64,000 nucleotides of DNA, taken from positions 30,125 through 94,124 of the forward strand of contig JAZSFA010000084.1 of NCBI GenBank assembly GCA_045531965.1. The letters run 5' to 3'. The notes below the pieces were generated by a model. That model did not search any database. It saw only the letters and a list, made by a program, of their open reading frames with translations, and was not told the DNA's origin. Shown piece by piece: positions 1 through 8,490 of this stretch (the stretch's first letter is position 1; the number at the start of each line of letters is the position of its first letter). The stretch is from CAMEON01 sp045531965. GTDB taxonomy: Bacteria; Bacillota; Clostridia; Oscillospirales; CAG-272. The translations under genes and the position numbers were made by a program.

Positions 1-6
1 CATATT

Positions 7-1440
7 ATGGCACAGATTGCAGAAATCATCAAGTATGAGGGCGACAACAGTACGTTTATCTGGAAGCATCCATGCGAAGACTTCAACAGCCTGACACAGC
101 TCATTGTTCACGAATCCCAAGAAGCCGTGTTCTTTATGAATGGTCAAGCGCTTGATTTGTTCGGTCCCGGCAGATACACTTTGGAAACCCAGAACATTCC
201 CATTCTTGGAAAAGTTCTCAACAAAGCCACAGGCGGAGAAACGCCCTTCCACTGCGAAGTCTATTACATCAACAAGACTGTTCAGATGGGCATCAAGTGG
301 GGCACACCTGAGCTTGTGCGTTTCATTGAACCCACATTGAATATTCCCTTCGGTATCGGTGCATCGGGTGAAATGAATCTGATGGTGTCCGATTCGAGAA
401 AGTTACTTGTCAAGCTGGTCGGAACCATGAACGGTATCGCTTGGGAGGAGCGCGGGCAGGGCTTTACTAAGTCCATTCAGAATTCCTTCCGTCCTTTGAT
501 TTCCACAGCCGTTAAGACCCATCTTGCCGGCGCGATCAAAGCCCAAAACATCAATCTGTTGGAAATCGACGAGCATCTGGAAGAGCTTTCCGAGATGCTC
601 CGCAGAAATATTACACCCGGGTTGGAAGAATACGGCCTCACGGTTCCCCAGTTCTATGTATCCAACATTAACCTGCCTGAAAGCGATCCCAATTTCAAAC
701 GTTTGAGAGAGCTGCACACCATCACTCTCCAAACCAAGATGGCAGAGGCTGAGGCCGTTGTCAGAACCGCTCAGGCAGAAGCACAGGCAAGCATTACGGC
801 TGCTCAAAGAAAGATCGTTTTGGAAGAGCAAACGACCGAGACCGAAATTGCCAGACGTGCGGCAGAGCGTGAGCTGATCGAAGCCCAGATGGAAGCACAG
901 AAGACCAAGCTGGCAGGCTTTGCTGAGGCAGAAGTCATGGCAGCGAAGGGTTACAATCAAAAAGATGTCTTCCAGACCGAGATTCAGAAGGAATATGCGG
1001 CAAGCATTGGTCAGATGGGTGCCAACGGCGGCGGCAGTGGCGGCGGGATGATCAGCGATTTCGTCACCCTTGGCGTAGGTATGGCAGCCGCAGGTCAGAT
1101 GGGTGCCCAAATGAGCGACATGATGAAGGGCTTTTCTGCAACCGCTCCTGGGGCTACCCCTGCAGCACCTGCTACAGCCCCCGCTACCGAGGCAGCGTCT
1201 GTCACTTGCCCCAAGTGTGGAAACAACCTGCCCGCTAACGCCAAATTCTGTCTGGAATGCGGCACCAAGATCGAGCATCTGGCTGACAATGAAATGATCT
1301 GTCCCGCTTGCGGACAGAAGACCCCCAAGGGCAAATTCTGCATGGAGTGCGGCGCAGCTCTGATTCGTAAATGTGCCAAGTGCGGCTCTGAAATTCCCAA
1401 CGGAGCAAAATTCTGCCTGGAATGCGGCGAAAAGCTCTGA
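7..1440 (+). CDS. SPFH/band-7 domain protein with three C-terminal zinc ribbons (YdjI-like)
   Basis: The 477-residue protein begins with an SPFH/band-7 type domain (about residues 25-235), then an Ala/Glu-rich helical stretch (about 240-330) typical of flotillin-like oligomerising proteins, a Gly-rich linker (340-347), a short hydrophobic segment (about 348-365) and an Ala/Pro/Thr linker. The C terminus holds three zinc ribbons, with Cys pairs at 401/404 and 415/418, 432/435 and 445/448, 456/459 and 470/473. Proteins of this layout (once called 'virion core protein-like', as B. subtilis YdjI) are membrane-associated scaffolds. It is first in a plus-strand operon with a membrane protein, a TIR protein and a zinc-ribbon protein (gaps 30, 21 and 20 nt). 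The start lies 7 bases from the window edge, so its ribosome site and promoter are not visible. The family call is firm; the role is inferred. Confidence 0.85.
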   Translation: MAQIAEIIKYEGDNSTFIWKHPCEDFNSLTQLIVHESQEAVFFMNGQALDLFGPGRYTLETQNIPILGKVLNKATGGETPFHCEVYYINKTVQMGIKWGTPELVRFIEPTLNIPFGIGASGEMNLMVSDSRKLLVKLVGTMNGIAWEERGQGFTKSIQNSFRPLISTAVKTHLAGAIKAQNINLLEIDEHLEELSEMLRRNITPGLEEYGLTVPQFYVSNINLPESDPNFKRLRELHTITLQTKMAEAEAVVRTAQAEAQASITAAQRKIVLEEQTTETEIARRAAERELIEAQMEAQKTKLAGFAEAEVMAAKGYNQKDVFQTEIQKEYAASIGQMGANGGGSGGGMISDFVTLGVGMAAAGQMGAQMSDMMKGFSATAPGATPAAPATAPATEAASVTCPKCGNNLPANAKFCLECGTKIEHLADNEMICPACGQKTPKGKFCMECGAALIRKCAKCGSEIPNGAKFCLECGEKL

Positions 1441-1470
1441 TACATCAGATACTTCAGGAGGTAACAGATT

Positions 1471-2172
1471 GTGAAAAAATCTTTTGGTTCATATTTCGCC
1501 GGTTGGCTGGCTGTCCTAGCCCTGTTTAACGTCATTACTTTCGTCACCCCTCACGAAATTGGCGGTGTCAGTAAATTCACCACCCTGTTCTGGATCGGAT
1601 ACGCCTTTATCACTTTGTTCTTTATCGGACAACTGGTGTGTGCTTACTTTGTCATCTCTTCCGACTCCATGCAGAAAAATTTCTATAACATCCCCCTGTT
1701 CAGCATCAGTATCATCGCCTTGATCTCTATGCTGGTCATCGGTGGACTTTGCATGGCGATTCCCGCCATTCCCACGTGGGTAGGCATCATCCTTTGCTTC
1801 ATCGTACTGGTAATCAACGTTCTGTCTGTAGTTAAAGCAACAGCTGCCATTTCTGCAGTCAACCAAGTAGACAAGAACATCAAAACCAAAACGCTCTTTA
1901 TCAAGATGCTGACAGTAGACGCGCAGGTACTGACCACCAAGGCATCTGACGAAACCATCCTCACCCTGACCAAAAAGGTTTACGAGGCCGTCAGATACAG
2001 CGATCCCATGTCCGACGATGCACTGACTTCGGTAGAAGATCGCATTTCCGATAAGTTCCGCGATTTCTCCGCCGCTGTCGAAGGCAACAATGCCGAGACC
2101 GCCGAGGCTTGCTCCAAGGAACTTCTTTCCTTGATCAGTGAAAGAAACGCGAAATGTAAGATTCTCAAGTAA
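1471..2172 (+). CDS. Four-helix membrane protein of unknown function
   Basis: The start is GTG at 1471, nine bases after a perfect AGGAGG at 1456-1461. The 233-residue product has four hydrophobic segments (about 8-25, 38-60, 73-97 and 103-121), then a roughly 110-residue soluble, mostly helical C-terminal part containing a Thr-Lys-Ala-Ser-Asp region and a Cys near the end. I do not recognise a family. It sits between the SPFH protein and the TIR protein in the same operon with short gaps, so it probably acts in the same membrane-linked process. The C-terminal region may be a cytoplasmic contact for its neighbours; that is inference only. Confidence 0.8.
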   Translation: MKKSFGSYFAGWLAVLALFNVITFVTPHEIGGVSKFTTLFWIGYAFITLFFIGQLVCAYFVISSDSMQKNFYNIPLFSISIIALISMLVIGGLCMAIPAIPTWVGIILCFIVLVINVLSVVKATAAISAVNQVDKNIKTKTLFIKMLTVDAQVLTTKASDETILTLTKKVYEAVRYSDPMSDDALTSVEDRISDKFRDFSAAVEGNNAETAEACSKELLSLISERNAKCKILK

Positions 2173-2193
2173 CTTAACAGGAGCAGATCACAC

Positions 2194-4401
2194 ATGGCAG
2201 TTTTCAAATGTAAAATGTGCGGAGGCGCGTTGGAGGTATCCGAAAATTCCTCCACCGTCACTTGCGAATATTGCGGAAGCCAGCAAACACTTCCCAAGTT
2301 GAACGACGATAAGCTGGCTCGCCTTTACGACCGAGCCAATCATTTTCGTCGCAACAATGAATTTGACAAAGCCATGGGCATCTACGAGCAAATTCTCGAC
2401 GAGGATAACACTGACGCAGAAGCCTATTGGTCCATTGTGCTTTGCCGCTACGGTATCGAATACGTAGAAGATCCCACGACGCACAAGAGAATCCCCACTA
2501 TCAATCGCGCACAGTACACCTCCATTTTTGATGACGACAACTACACATCTGCGTTGAAATATGCAGATATCTTCCAGAAGAAGATCTATGAAGAAGAAGC
2601 CGTCACCATCAATGAAATTCAGAAAGGTATTTTGGAAATTTCCCAAAAAGAAGATCCCTTTGACGTTTTCATCTGCTATAAGGAAACGGATGATGCCACC
2701 AAACAGAGAACCCACGACTCGGTATATGCCACAGAGCTTTACCAGGAGCTGACAGACGTCGGCTTCAAGGTTTTCTTCTCCCGCATCACGCTTGAGGATA
2801 AACTGGGGCAAGCATATGAACCTTATATTTTTGCGGCACTGAACAGTGCCAAAGTCATGGTGGTCATGGGCACGAAGCCCGAGTATTTCAATGGCGTTTG
2901 GGTTAAAAACGAGTGGAGCCGTTACCTGTCACTCATCAAAAACGGTGCCAAGAAATTGCTCATTCCCGCCTACCGTGACATGGATCCCTATGATCTGCCT
3001 CAGGAATTTTCTCACCTGCAAGCCCTGGATATGAACAAGCTGGGCTTTATGCCTGACCTTGTCAGAGGTATCAAAAAGATCATCGACAAAGAGCCTGCCA
3101 AGCAAGCGCCTGCTTATGACCATGCCCCCCAGCCCGCCTATCATCCCCCGGTACAACCCAAATACAATGTCCGTCTGGTTTCTGATGGCGGCAAAAAGCT
3201 GGAATGTATCAAAGCTGTCAGAGAATGCTTAGGGCTTGGATTAACAGAAGCCAAAAATTTGGTGGAAAGTCGTGCCCGTACACTCGCAAATCAAGTCTCC
3301 TATGAAGAAGCCAACGAAATCGAAAACTTCTTCATTCGAAATGGTTTCGAGGTTACCATTGAGGAAGTAGCAGGTTCCGGCGTTCCTGCCCGAAAGCCTA
3401 TGTATACAGCCTCTTCTCAGGCATCCGGCGGCAACGTAGATACGCTTCTCAAGCGTGTAGCTTTATTCCTTGAAGGCGAGGACTGGAGCAACGCCGATCT
3501 TTATTGCGAAAAGGTCTTAGATATAGATCCCGAAAATACCCGCGCCTATATTGGTAAACTACTGGCAAAGCTTCGTGTCAGCCGCGAAGAAGATCTGGTT
3601 AAAAGCGAAAGCACACTTGAAAACTGGCTTCCCTACAAAAACGCGTTGCGTTTTGCCGATGAAGCCACTGCGGAACGCTTGATCTCCTATAACAAGCAAA
3701 TCAAGGAAAGACTTAGAAAAGAAGAAGAAGAACGTCAAGAACGCGCTCGGATTGAAGAAGAACGCCGTCAGGAACAAGCGCGGATCGAGCGGGAACGCAG
3801 GGCAAAGCTGGATGCCGAACGGGCTGAGCGTGCCAAAGCCGACCGTGAGCGTCAGGCTGTGATCAATGCACAAAAGAATGTCAGCGATCGGTTGCAAGCA
3901 CAGGTCAGAGAAAAAGAACGTGTAGAAAATCTGATCGCTCTTCGCGAGCGTGAAATTGCTGACGCTCCCAACCCCAAAAAAGTGAGGGGACTTGCCCGTA
4001 TGGTCATTTTTGTCGCAATTTTATTGTTCGCAAGCATCGTACTCGTTGGCGTTATGGAAAGCTTGTCCATCTTTAACACCTTGGTCACGATCCTTACTTA
4101 TAATCTGTTAGTGGCGCTTTTCGTTTGCCTGCTTTTTGTCTTGATTATCGCTTACTTTGTTTTGGGTGGTGCCTTATGTAAAGCTAACGGCGCTTCAGCT
4201 GCCATGACGTTGCTCAATGTCATCACATACGGTATTTTCTCTTTCGCGTATGCTATCTATGCTTTGAAAAAGAACAAAAAGGGATCTGTATCGCCCGCAG
4301 TCAGCGAGCTGAACTCCCTGAAGAAACAGTTGGAGCAGATTAACCAAAACATTGATACCTCCAGAGAATCGCTGAAGGAGATCAACAAAAAACTCAACTG
4401 A
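2194..4401 (+). CDS. Zinc ribbon - TIR - L7/L12-CTD-like - coiled-coil membrane protein
   Basis: The 735-residue multidomain protein starts with a zinc ribbon (C6/C9, C24/C27) and a helical TPR-like stretch (about 35-90). A TIR domain follows (about 155-297): it opens with an Asp-Val-Phe-Ile-Cys-Tyr strand, has an Ala-Tyr-Glu-Pro helix in which E209 aligns by eye with the catalytic Glu of TIR NADases (compare SARM1), and contains the Trp-Ser-Arg-Tyr-Leu segment. Residues about 324-392 resemble the C-terminal domain of ribosomal protein L7/L12, including the LGLTEAKNLVE signature. After a second TPR-like stretch (about 420-460) come a charged coiled coil (about 495-590) and hydrophobic segments near 601-622, 632-660 and 670-692. 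TIR domains can hydrolyse NAD+ or only bind partners; which applies here is unknown. It is the third gene of the operon. Confidence 0.85.
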   Translation: MAVFKCKMCGGALEVSENSSTVTCEYCGSQQTLPKLNDDKLARLYDRANHFRRNNEFDKAMGIYEQILDEDNTDAEAYWSIVLCRYGIEYVEDPTTHKRIPTINRAQYTSIFDDDNYTSALKYADIFQKKIYEEEAVTINEIQKGILEISQKEDPFDVFICYKETDDATKQRTHDSVYATELYQELTDVGFKVFFSRITLEDKLGQAYEPYIFAALNSAKVMVVMGTKPEYFNGVWVKNEWSRYLSLIKNGAKKLLIPAYRDMDPYDLPQEFSHLQALDMNKLGFMPDLVRGIKKIIDKEPAKQAPAYDHAPQPAYHPPVQPKYNVRLVSDGGKKLECIKAVRECLGLGLTEAKNLVESRARTLANQVSYEEANEIENFFIRNGFEVTIEEVAGSGVPARKPMYTASSQASGGNVDTLLKRVALFLEGEDWSNADLYCEKVLDIDPENTRAYIGKLLAKLRVSREEDLVKSESTLENWLPYKNALRFADEATAERLISYNKQIKERLRKEEEERQERARIEEERRQEQARIERERRAKLDAERAERAKADRERQAVINAQKNVSDRLQAQVREKERVENLIALREREIADAPNPKKVRGLARMVIFVAILLFASIVLVGVMESLSIFNTLVTILTYNLLVALFVCLLFVLIIAYFVLGGALCKANGASAAMTLLNVITYGIFSFAYAIYALKKNKKGSVSPAVSELNSLKKQLEQINQNIDTSRESLKEINKKLN

Positions 4402-4421
4402 TCAACAAAGGAGCCCATAAC

Positions 4422-4886
4422 ATGGAAGTCAAATGCAAGGTGTGCGGAGCCTCTGCCGAACCTACGTGGAGAGACGGAAAATATCACTGTGCATACTGCG
4501 ACAGTATCATTGAATTGACACAACAGGATTTCAGCACACAAGCCTCCAAACAAGACACGTCAAAAGTTACAGGAGCCGGTGACGTAAAGATCCAAGCCAC
4601 CTGCCCCATATGCCGCAATACAGAAAACAATGTCTTGAGAGACGGACACTGCTATTGCGCCATGTGCGGTATGAAATTTGATTTTTCTCAACCGGTTTAC
4701 ACACCGCCGCCCGCAAGTTCTTCACAAGGAAGCTCTCCGCTGTATTCCGCTCGCCGTGACGAACTTGAAAAGGAAAAGAACAACCGCATCATGTGGGGAA
4801 TCATTTTCATCTTTCTTTTTTGGCCTGTTTCCGTTTATCATTTCTATAAAGTGTATCAAATCACTCAAGAACTCTCTAAACTGTAA
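4422..4886 (+). CDS. Small double zinc-ribbon membrane protein
   Basis: The 154-residue protein has two zinc-ribbon motifs: CxxC at residues 5-8 with a partner CxxC near 24-27, and a second CPIC...CAMC pair at about 61-84. A Pro/Ser linker, a charged stretch and one hydrophobic segment near the C terminus (about 124-145) follow. It is last in the SPFH/TIR operon, 20 nt after the TIR gene, and is followed by a strong hairpin terminator. Its N terminus resembles that of the upstream TIR protein, which suggests shared descent or a shared binding partner. The layout recalls B. subtilis YdjG/YdjH, zinc-ribbon membrane proteins encoded beside SPFH protein YdjI; that relation is inferred. Confidence 0.8.
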   Translation: MEVKCKVCGASAEPTWRDGKYHCAYCDSIIELTQQDFSTQASKQDTSKVTGAGDVKIQATCPICRNTENNVLRDGHCYCAMCGMKFDFSQPVYTPPPASSSQGSSPLYSARRDELEKEKNNRIMWGIIFIFLFWPVSVYHFYKVYQITQELSKL

Positions 4887-4895
4887 CTTCATATC

Positions 4896-4936
4896 AAAAA
4901 ACCGTACCCTCTCTTGCGAGAGGGTACGGTTTTTTA
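4896..4936. terminator. Bidirectional intrinsic terminator
   Basis: A perfect 13-bp stem (4901-4913 with 4918-4930, loop TTGC) has a run of A on its left and T on its right. It can end both the plus-strand zinc-ribbon operon and the converging minus-strand transglutaminase operon. Confidence 0.9.
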
Positions 4937-4941
4937 TTGCG

Positions 4942-7900
4942 TCAGATCAAACGCTTAAAAAATCTGAGATAGATACGAGAAGTCAAGGGGAGTCTCCGTT
5001 TGATCTCACTGCGTAGATACAGATAAAATGCGGCGATCAGTTTCATCTCTTCCACTGTCATACCATGACCAAATTCTTCAGCAGCCATCGCATCAAACAC
5101 CAAATGGAGATCCGGTAAAACAGCTTCGCTTCCACTGTTTTTCGCTTTTTCTCGCTCTTCGGGACGATTGAGCACCGCTGTCAGTCGATCCGCGTATTCA
5201 TCTCTAAATTCACCGGGTTTCGGAGCAAGGTCATACAACTGTAGCAACGTGTGAATGCTATCTACCATGGAGAAAGCCATCTCCTGACGATCGCTTTCGC
5301 TGACGTTGGTTCCGTAACGCTCATCCATTACTTGCATGACAACACTTTGTCGCTGATCTTCTGCCCTACGCGCAGCAGAAACGATACTGCCAATGATTCC
5401 TGCTATCAAAGCAATACCCGCAAGAATACCCAAAGTGATCAGGGTTCCTTGCATAATCGCCTGACTATCATCATTGGGAAGGCCTTCTCCGGTATCGGTT
5501 TCATCAGAGGTTTCGCTTTCTTCATCAGGCGGCAGTGTTTCGGGCTCATCGGGTCGGTCAGTATCAACAGAAGGAGGGGTAACAGGATTATCGGGAAGAA
5601 TAGCGCCGCTTTCTTTAACGCCATACATTCCCTCATAATACTCCGCAGTGGGGGTCGTTTCATAAGACACCCAGCCCACACCGTCAAAATAGACTTCAAT
5701 CCATGCGTGAGCTTCACGGTCAATCACGTAACCGCCATAGGTCATGTCGCTGGAAGCGGCACTTCCCTTTCGCGTCAGATTGGAGGCAATATAGCCTTCC
5801 ACGTACCGTGTGGGAATACCTAATTCTCTAAGGATCAGCGCAGCCGCAGAGGCGAACTGGACGCAATAGCCCTCTTTGGTGTTTTTCAGAAAATTCTCCA
5901 CACCGTCCAGCGTGCTGTCCACATGGGTCAGATCAGGCGTGATGGTATAGCTACATTTCAGGTCGTCAATGATGTAGTCAATGACGTTTCGCACGAGCAG
6001 ATCTCTTTGAACGTAGGTATGCAAATTTCCAGCATCCCGATTAGGAGCGGCTGAAACATCTGCCGATTCGGGTTCGCCCAAAACCGTAGTATGCGCCTGA
6101 TCACGGATGGTTTGGGCAAGTGCGGCAAGATAGGCGCTGTCTGCCTTATCCAAATATGTATCATAAACGTAATCAGTATAGGCATCATACTCGTGGAGAT
6201 AGGTCATCAACGCTTGTCTGTCAGCATCTGTCATTTGATGCTCGTATTGATAAACGATGCTTTCTTCCAGAGGCACAACCCCGGCATCCATCAGTTCCAC
6301 AGTCTGTACAGGTCCATTGACACCGGAGCGAATAAAGCGGATCATACCACCGGAGGTGTTGACGGTGACAATACTTCCTTCATCAGTAACTTCATAAGGT
6401 TCATGATAGAATTGCCAGATCTTTTCATCCCTTTTCCCTGCTTTGTAAACAAAATTAAGCATGATCCTGCCATCGGTTGTTTTGTCGGTACGAAGATGCA
6501 AATCACTACTGACCGTGCCGTCGGCTTTTACCGAGATACATTCCATGGCAAGCAAGGCTTCTTTTTGAAGATTAAAGGATGCGATCAGTGCCGCTTGGTT
6601 CTTTGCCCAGTTTTTGTCGGTCATAACAGAAGCCATGGTAACTGTCGCTTGAGAAACACCGTTTTCCTCAAACGCACGACCTGTGTAGATACCGTCAAAA
6701 TAGTTCACGTACGTGGTTTCGGACAAATTCGTTGAGCCATACTCAAACATGCCCTCTCCACTTTTAAAAACACTGGGGAAATACGTCAAGGTAGACGGAC
6801 TGTTGACGCGCCGCAAGCTGACAAGCGCAGTCACAAATCCATAATTCAAATTTGATTGATATTTTGACAGATAGGATTCCGTGTAATTTTTATCATCCAC
6901 CAACGAGGGTTCCATATAATGGTAAAAATTATATCGGAACTCCTCTCCGGGGGAGCGATCGGTATCGAACATGGCACGGTAGGCTTCCAGCGTTGGATCA
7001 TCCACAGCCTGCCAAGCACCGTTTTCATAATCTGTACCAATCCATCCACGCAGGTAATAGTTGGTATTATAGCGAGCCTCTACGTAAAAAATCTGTTTGT
7101 CGGTAAACTCCAATTGTTCCAAATCCGTGGAATGTGGTTTGAAATTATTCTTATCTGCACCATATTCCAGCTCGTCCAATCGAGCATCATCACCACGAAG
7201 CACGGCGGTAACATAATCACGGGCAAACGCCATTTTTTCATCAATGGCATCAATCGTTTCAAAATTGCCGGTGACAGTCAAAGCGGGCAACGCAATGATC
7301 AATAAAGCCAACAGCATGGCAGCAGCAGAAGCAAAGCCACCCATGGCAGCACGAGACTGTTCGGTGATCCGATCATACCGTTTCACCGCTGCCACCTGCC
7401 GTCTGATAGCACGCGCTTCCGCCTTTTTCTGCTTTTTCTCGCCAGGAGATAAGATCGGCTTCTCGGTGTTATCTTTCTTTTTCTTCGGTGCCTTTTTCTT
7501 GACATTGAAGTAATCGGTCAATTCCTGATCCACCGTCTTGTCAGCCGCATGTCGTACTGCCTTTTTGGCGATGGGAGACGAGGCTTTTTTTGCAGCCTTT
7601 TCAGCAGCTTTTCTTTCCTGCTCAGCAATATACTCGGGAGGATACTCCGGTCGCTCGTTATCTTCAAACAAAGTCATGCCCGTATCATATCGCTTGGCAT
7701 CCTTGACACGATACAACCTGTCGTAAGCCGCCATAACCAGCACTGTAGCAAAGGAGACAATCACCAAAGCGATGCCTAAATTAGAAGCAATACGATTACT
7801 GTATACGTTGAAGGTCAAAATGACCACAAGAAACGTGGTAGCAAGAATGGCCGGAGGAATAATTCTTACGCGCTTGATCAAGCAAAAGCCAAAGACGAGA

Positions 7901-8490
7901 CCGACGATCACGCAAAGGAGACAAATACCCGTTGTCAACAATTCATCATTAGGGGTACTTGTAGAAAAAGCCACTTGGTATCTCACGTATGCCAGATAAC
8001 CCACACGATAGAGTCGTTGCAGCGCAGCGTTGTACATACTGAGAATGCCGTAAAAAACATCGGTTATGACAGTGGGGCGCATCACAAATACCAACGCAAG
8101 GCTACCCACGGTCCCCACGGAAGCGATCAGCGTACCCATACGATTATACAGCGCTATCGCCACTAAAGAAACCACCATCAAAGTACAAAGGAAGATGGTT
8201 TTATGAGGCACACCAAAATCAAACGCAGCTGAAACAAAGGTGACAAGTCCCGATGCAGCAAGCCAGATCACAAGGATTCGGCAAAGGTAACCCAACAAGC
8301 GGAAGGTAAGGCTGCGACCTGCTTTATCCGGAGGGCAAACAATAGGGCGTTTATGTACAGATACAACCGCGTTTTTCTCCGCTTTTTTCTGCATCTTTTT
8401 CCGGATTTTGTCCGCTTTTTTAGACATACGCTTTGCTTTTCTGTACTGCTTTTTTGCATGAGCGACCGTATCCTTTTTCTTAAGACTCAT
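4942..8490 (-). CDS. Membrane-anchored transglutaminase-like protein
   Basis: The 1182-residue protein has a basic Lys-rich N terminus, a block of membrane helices in its first quarter, a charged Lys/Ala-rich cytoplasmic loop, a further helix, a large extracytoplasmic region, a Pro/Glu/Asp-rich stretch, another helix and a cytoplasmic tail. The extracytoplasmic part contains a transglutaminase core: nucleophile Cys about 876 in an EGYCVQFAS motif, His about 928 in AHAWIEV, and Glu where Asp is usual in YETTPT. Transglutaminase-fold proteins of this kind are membrane partners of DUF58 and MoxR proteins; substrates are mostly unknown. ATG at 8490 is preferred over an upstream in-frame GTG at 8499 because a GGGAGG site lies 8 nt before it. 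It overlaps the DUF58 gene by 11 nt, so the two are translationally coupled. Confidence 0.88.
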   Translation of the reverse strand: MSLKKKDTVAHAKKQYRKAKRMSKKADKIRKKMQKKAEKNAVVSVHKRPIVCPPDKAGRSLTFRLLGYLCRILVIWLAASGLVTFVSAAFDFGVPHKTIFLCTLMVVSLVAIALYNRMGTLIASVGTVGSLALVFVMRPTVITDVFYGILSMYNAALQRLYRVGYLAYVRYQVAFSTSTPNDELLTTGICLLCVIVGLVFGFCLIKRVRIIPPAILATTFLVVILTFNVYSNRIASNLGIALVIVSFATVLVMAAYDRLYRVKDAKRYDTGMTLFEDNERPEYPPEYIAEQERKAAEKAAKKASSPIAKKAVRHAADKTVDQELTDYFNVKKKAPKKKKDNTEKPILSPGEKKQKKAEARAIRRQVAAVKRYDRITEQSRAAMGGFASAAAMLLALLIIALPALTVTGNFETIDAIDEKMAFARDYVTAVLRGDDARLDELEYGADKNNFKPHSTDLEQLEFTDKQIFYVEARYNTNYYLRGWIGTDYENGAWQAVDDPTLEAYRAMFDTDRSPGEEFRYNFYHYMEPSLVDDKNYTESYLSKYQSNLNYGFVTALVSLRRVNSPSTLTYFPSVFKSGEGMFEYGSTNLSETTYVNYFDGIYTGRAFEENGVSQATVTMASVMTDKNWAKNQAALIASFNLQKEALLAMECISVKADGTVSSDLHLRTDKTTDGRIMLNFVYKAGKRDEKIWQFYHEPYEVTDEGSIVTVNTSGGMIRFIRSGVNGPVQTVELMDAGVVPLEESIVYQYEHQMTDADRQALMTYLHEYDAYTDYVYDTYLDKADSAYLAALAQTIRDQAHTTVLGEPESADVSAAPNRDAGNLHTYVQRDLLVRNVIDYIIDDLKCSYTITPDLTHVDSTLDGVENFLKNTKEGYCVQFASAAALILRELGIPTRYVEGYIASNLTRKGSAASSDMTYGGYVIDREAHAWIEVYFDGVGWVSYETTPTAEYYEGMYGVKESGAILPDNPVTPPSVDTDRPDEPETLPPDEESETSDETDTGEGLPNDDSQAIMQGTLITLGILAGIALIAGIIGSIVSAARRAEDQRQSVVMQVMDERYGTNVSESDRQEMAFSMVDSIHTLLQLYDLAPKPGEFRDEYADRLTAVLNRPEEREKAKNSGSEAVLPDLHLVFDAMAAEEFGHGMTVEEMKLIAAFYLYLRSEIKRRLPLTSRIYLRFFKRLI

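Noticed and set aside
7..4886. Known TIR defence systems (Thoeris, TIR-STING, CBASS)
   Set aside because: No ThsA-like SIR2 or SLOG protein, cyclase or STING domain is next to the TIR gene. The operon reads better as an envelope module, though defence cannot be excluded.
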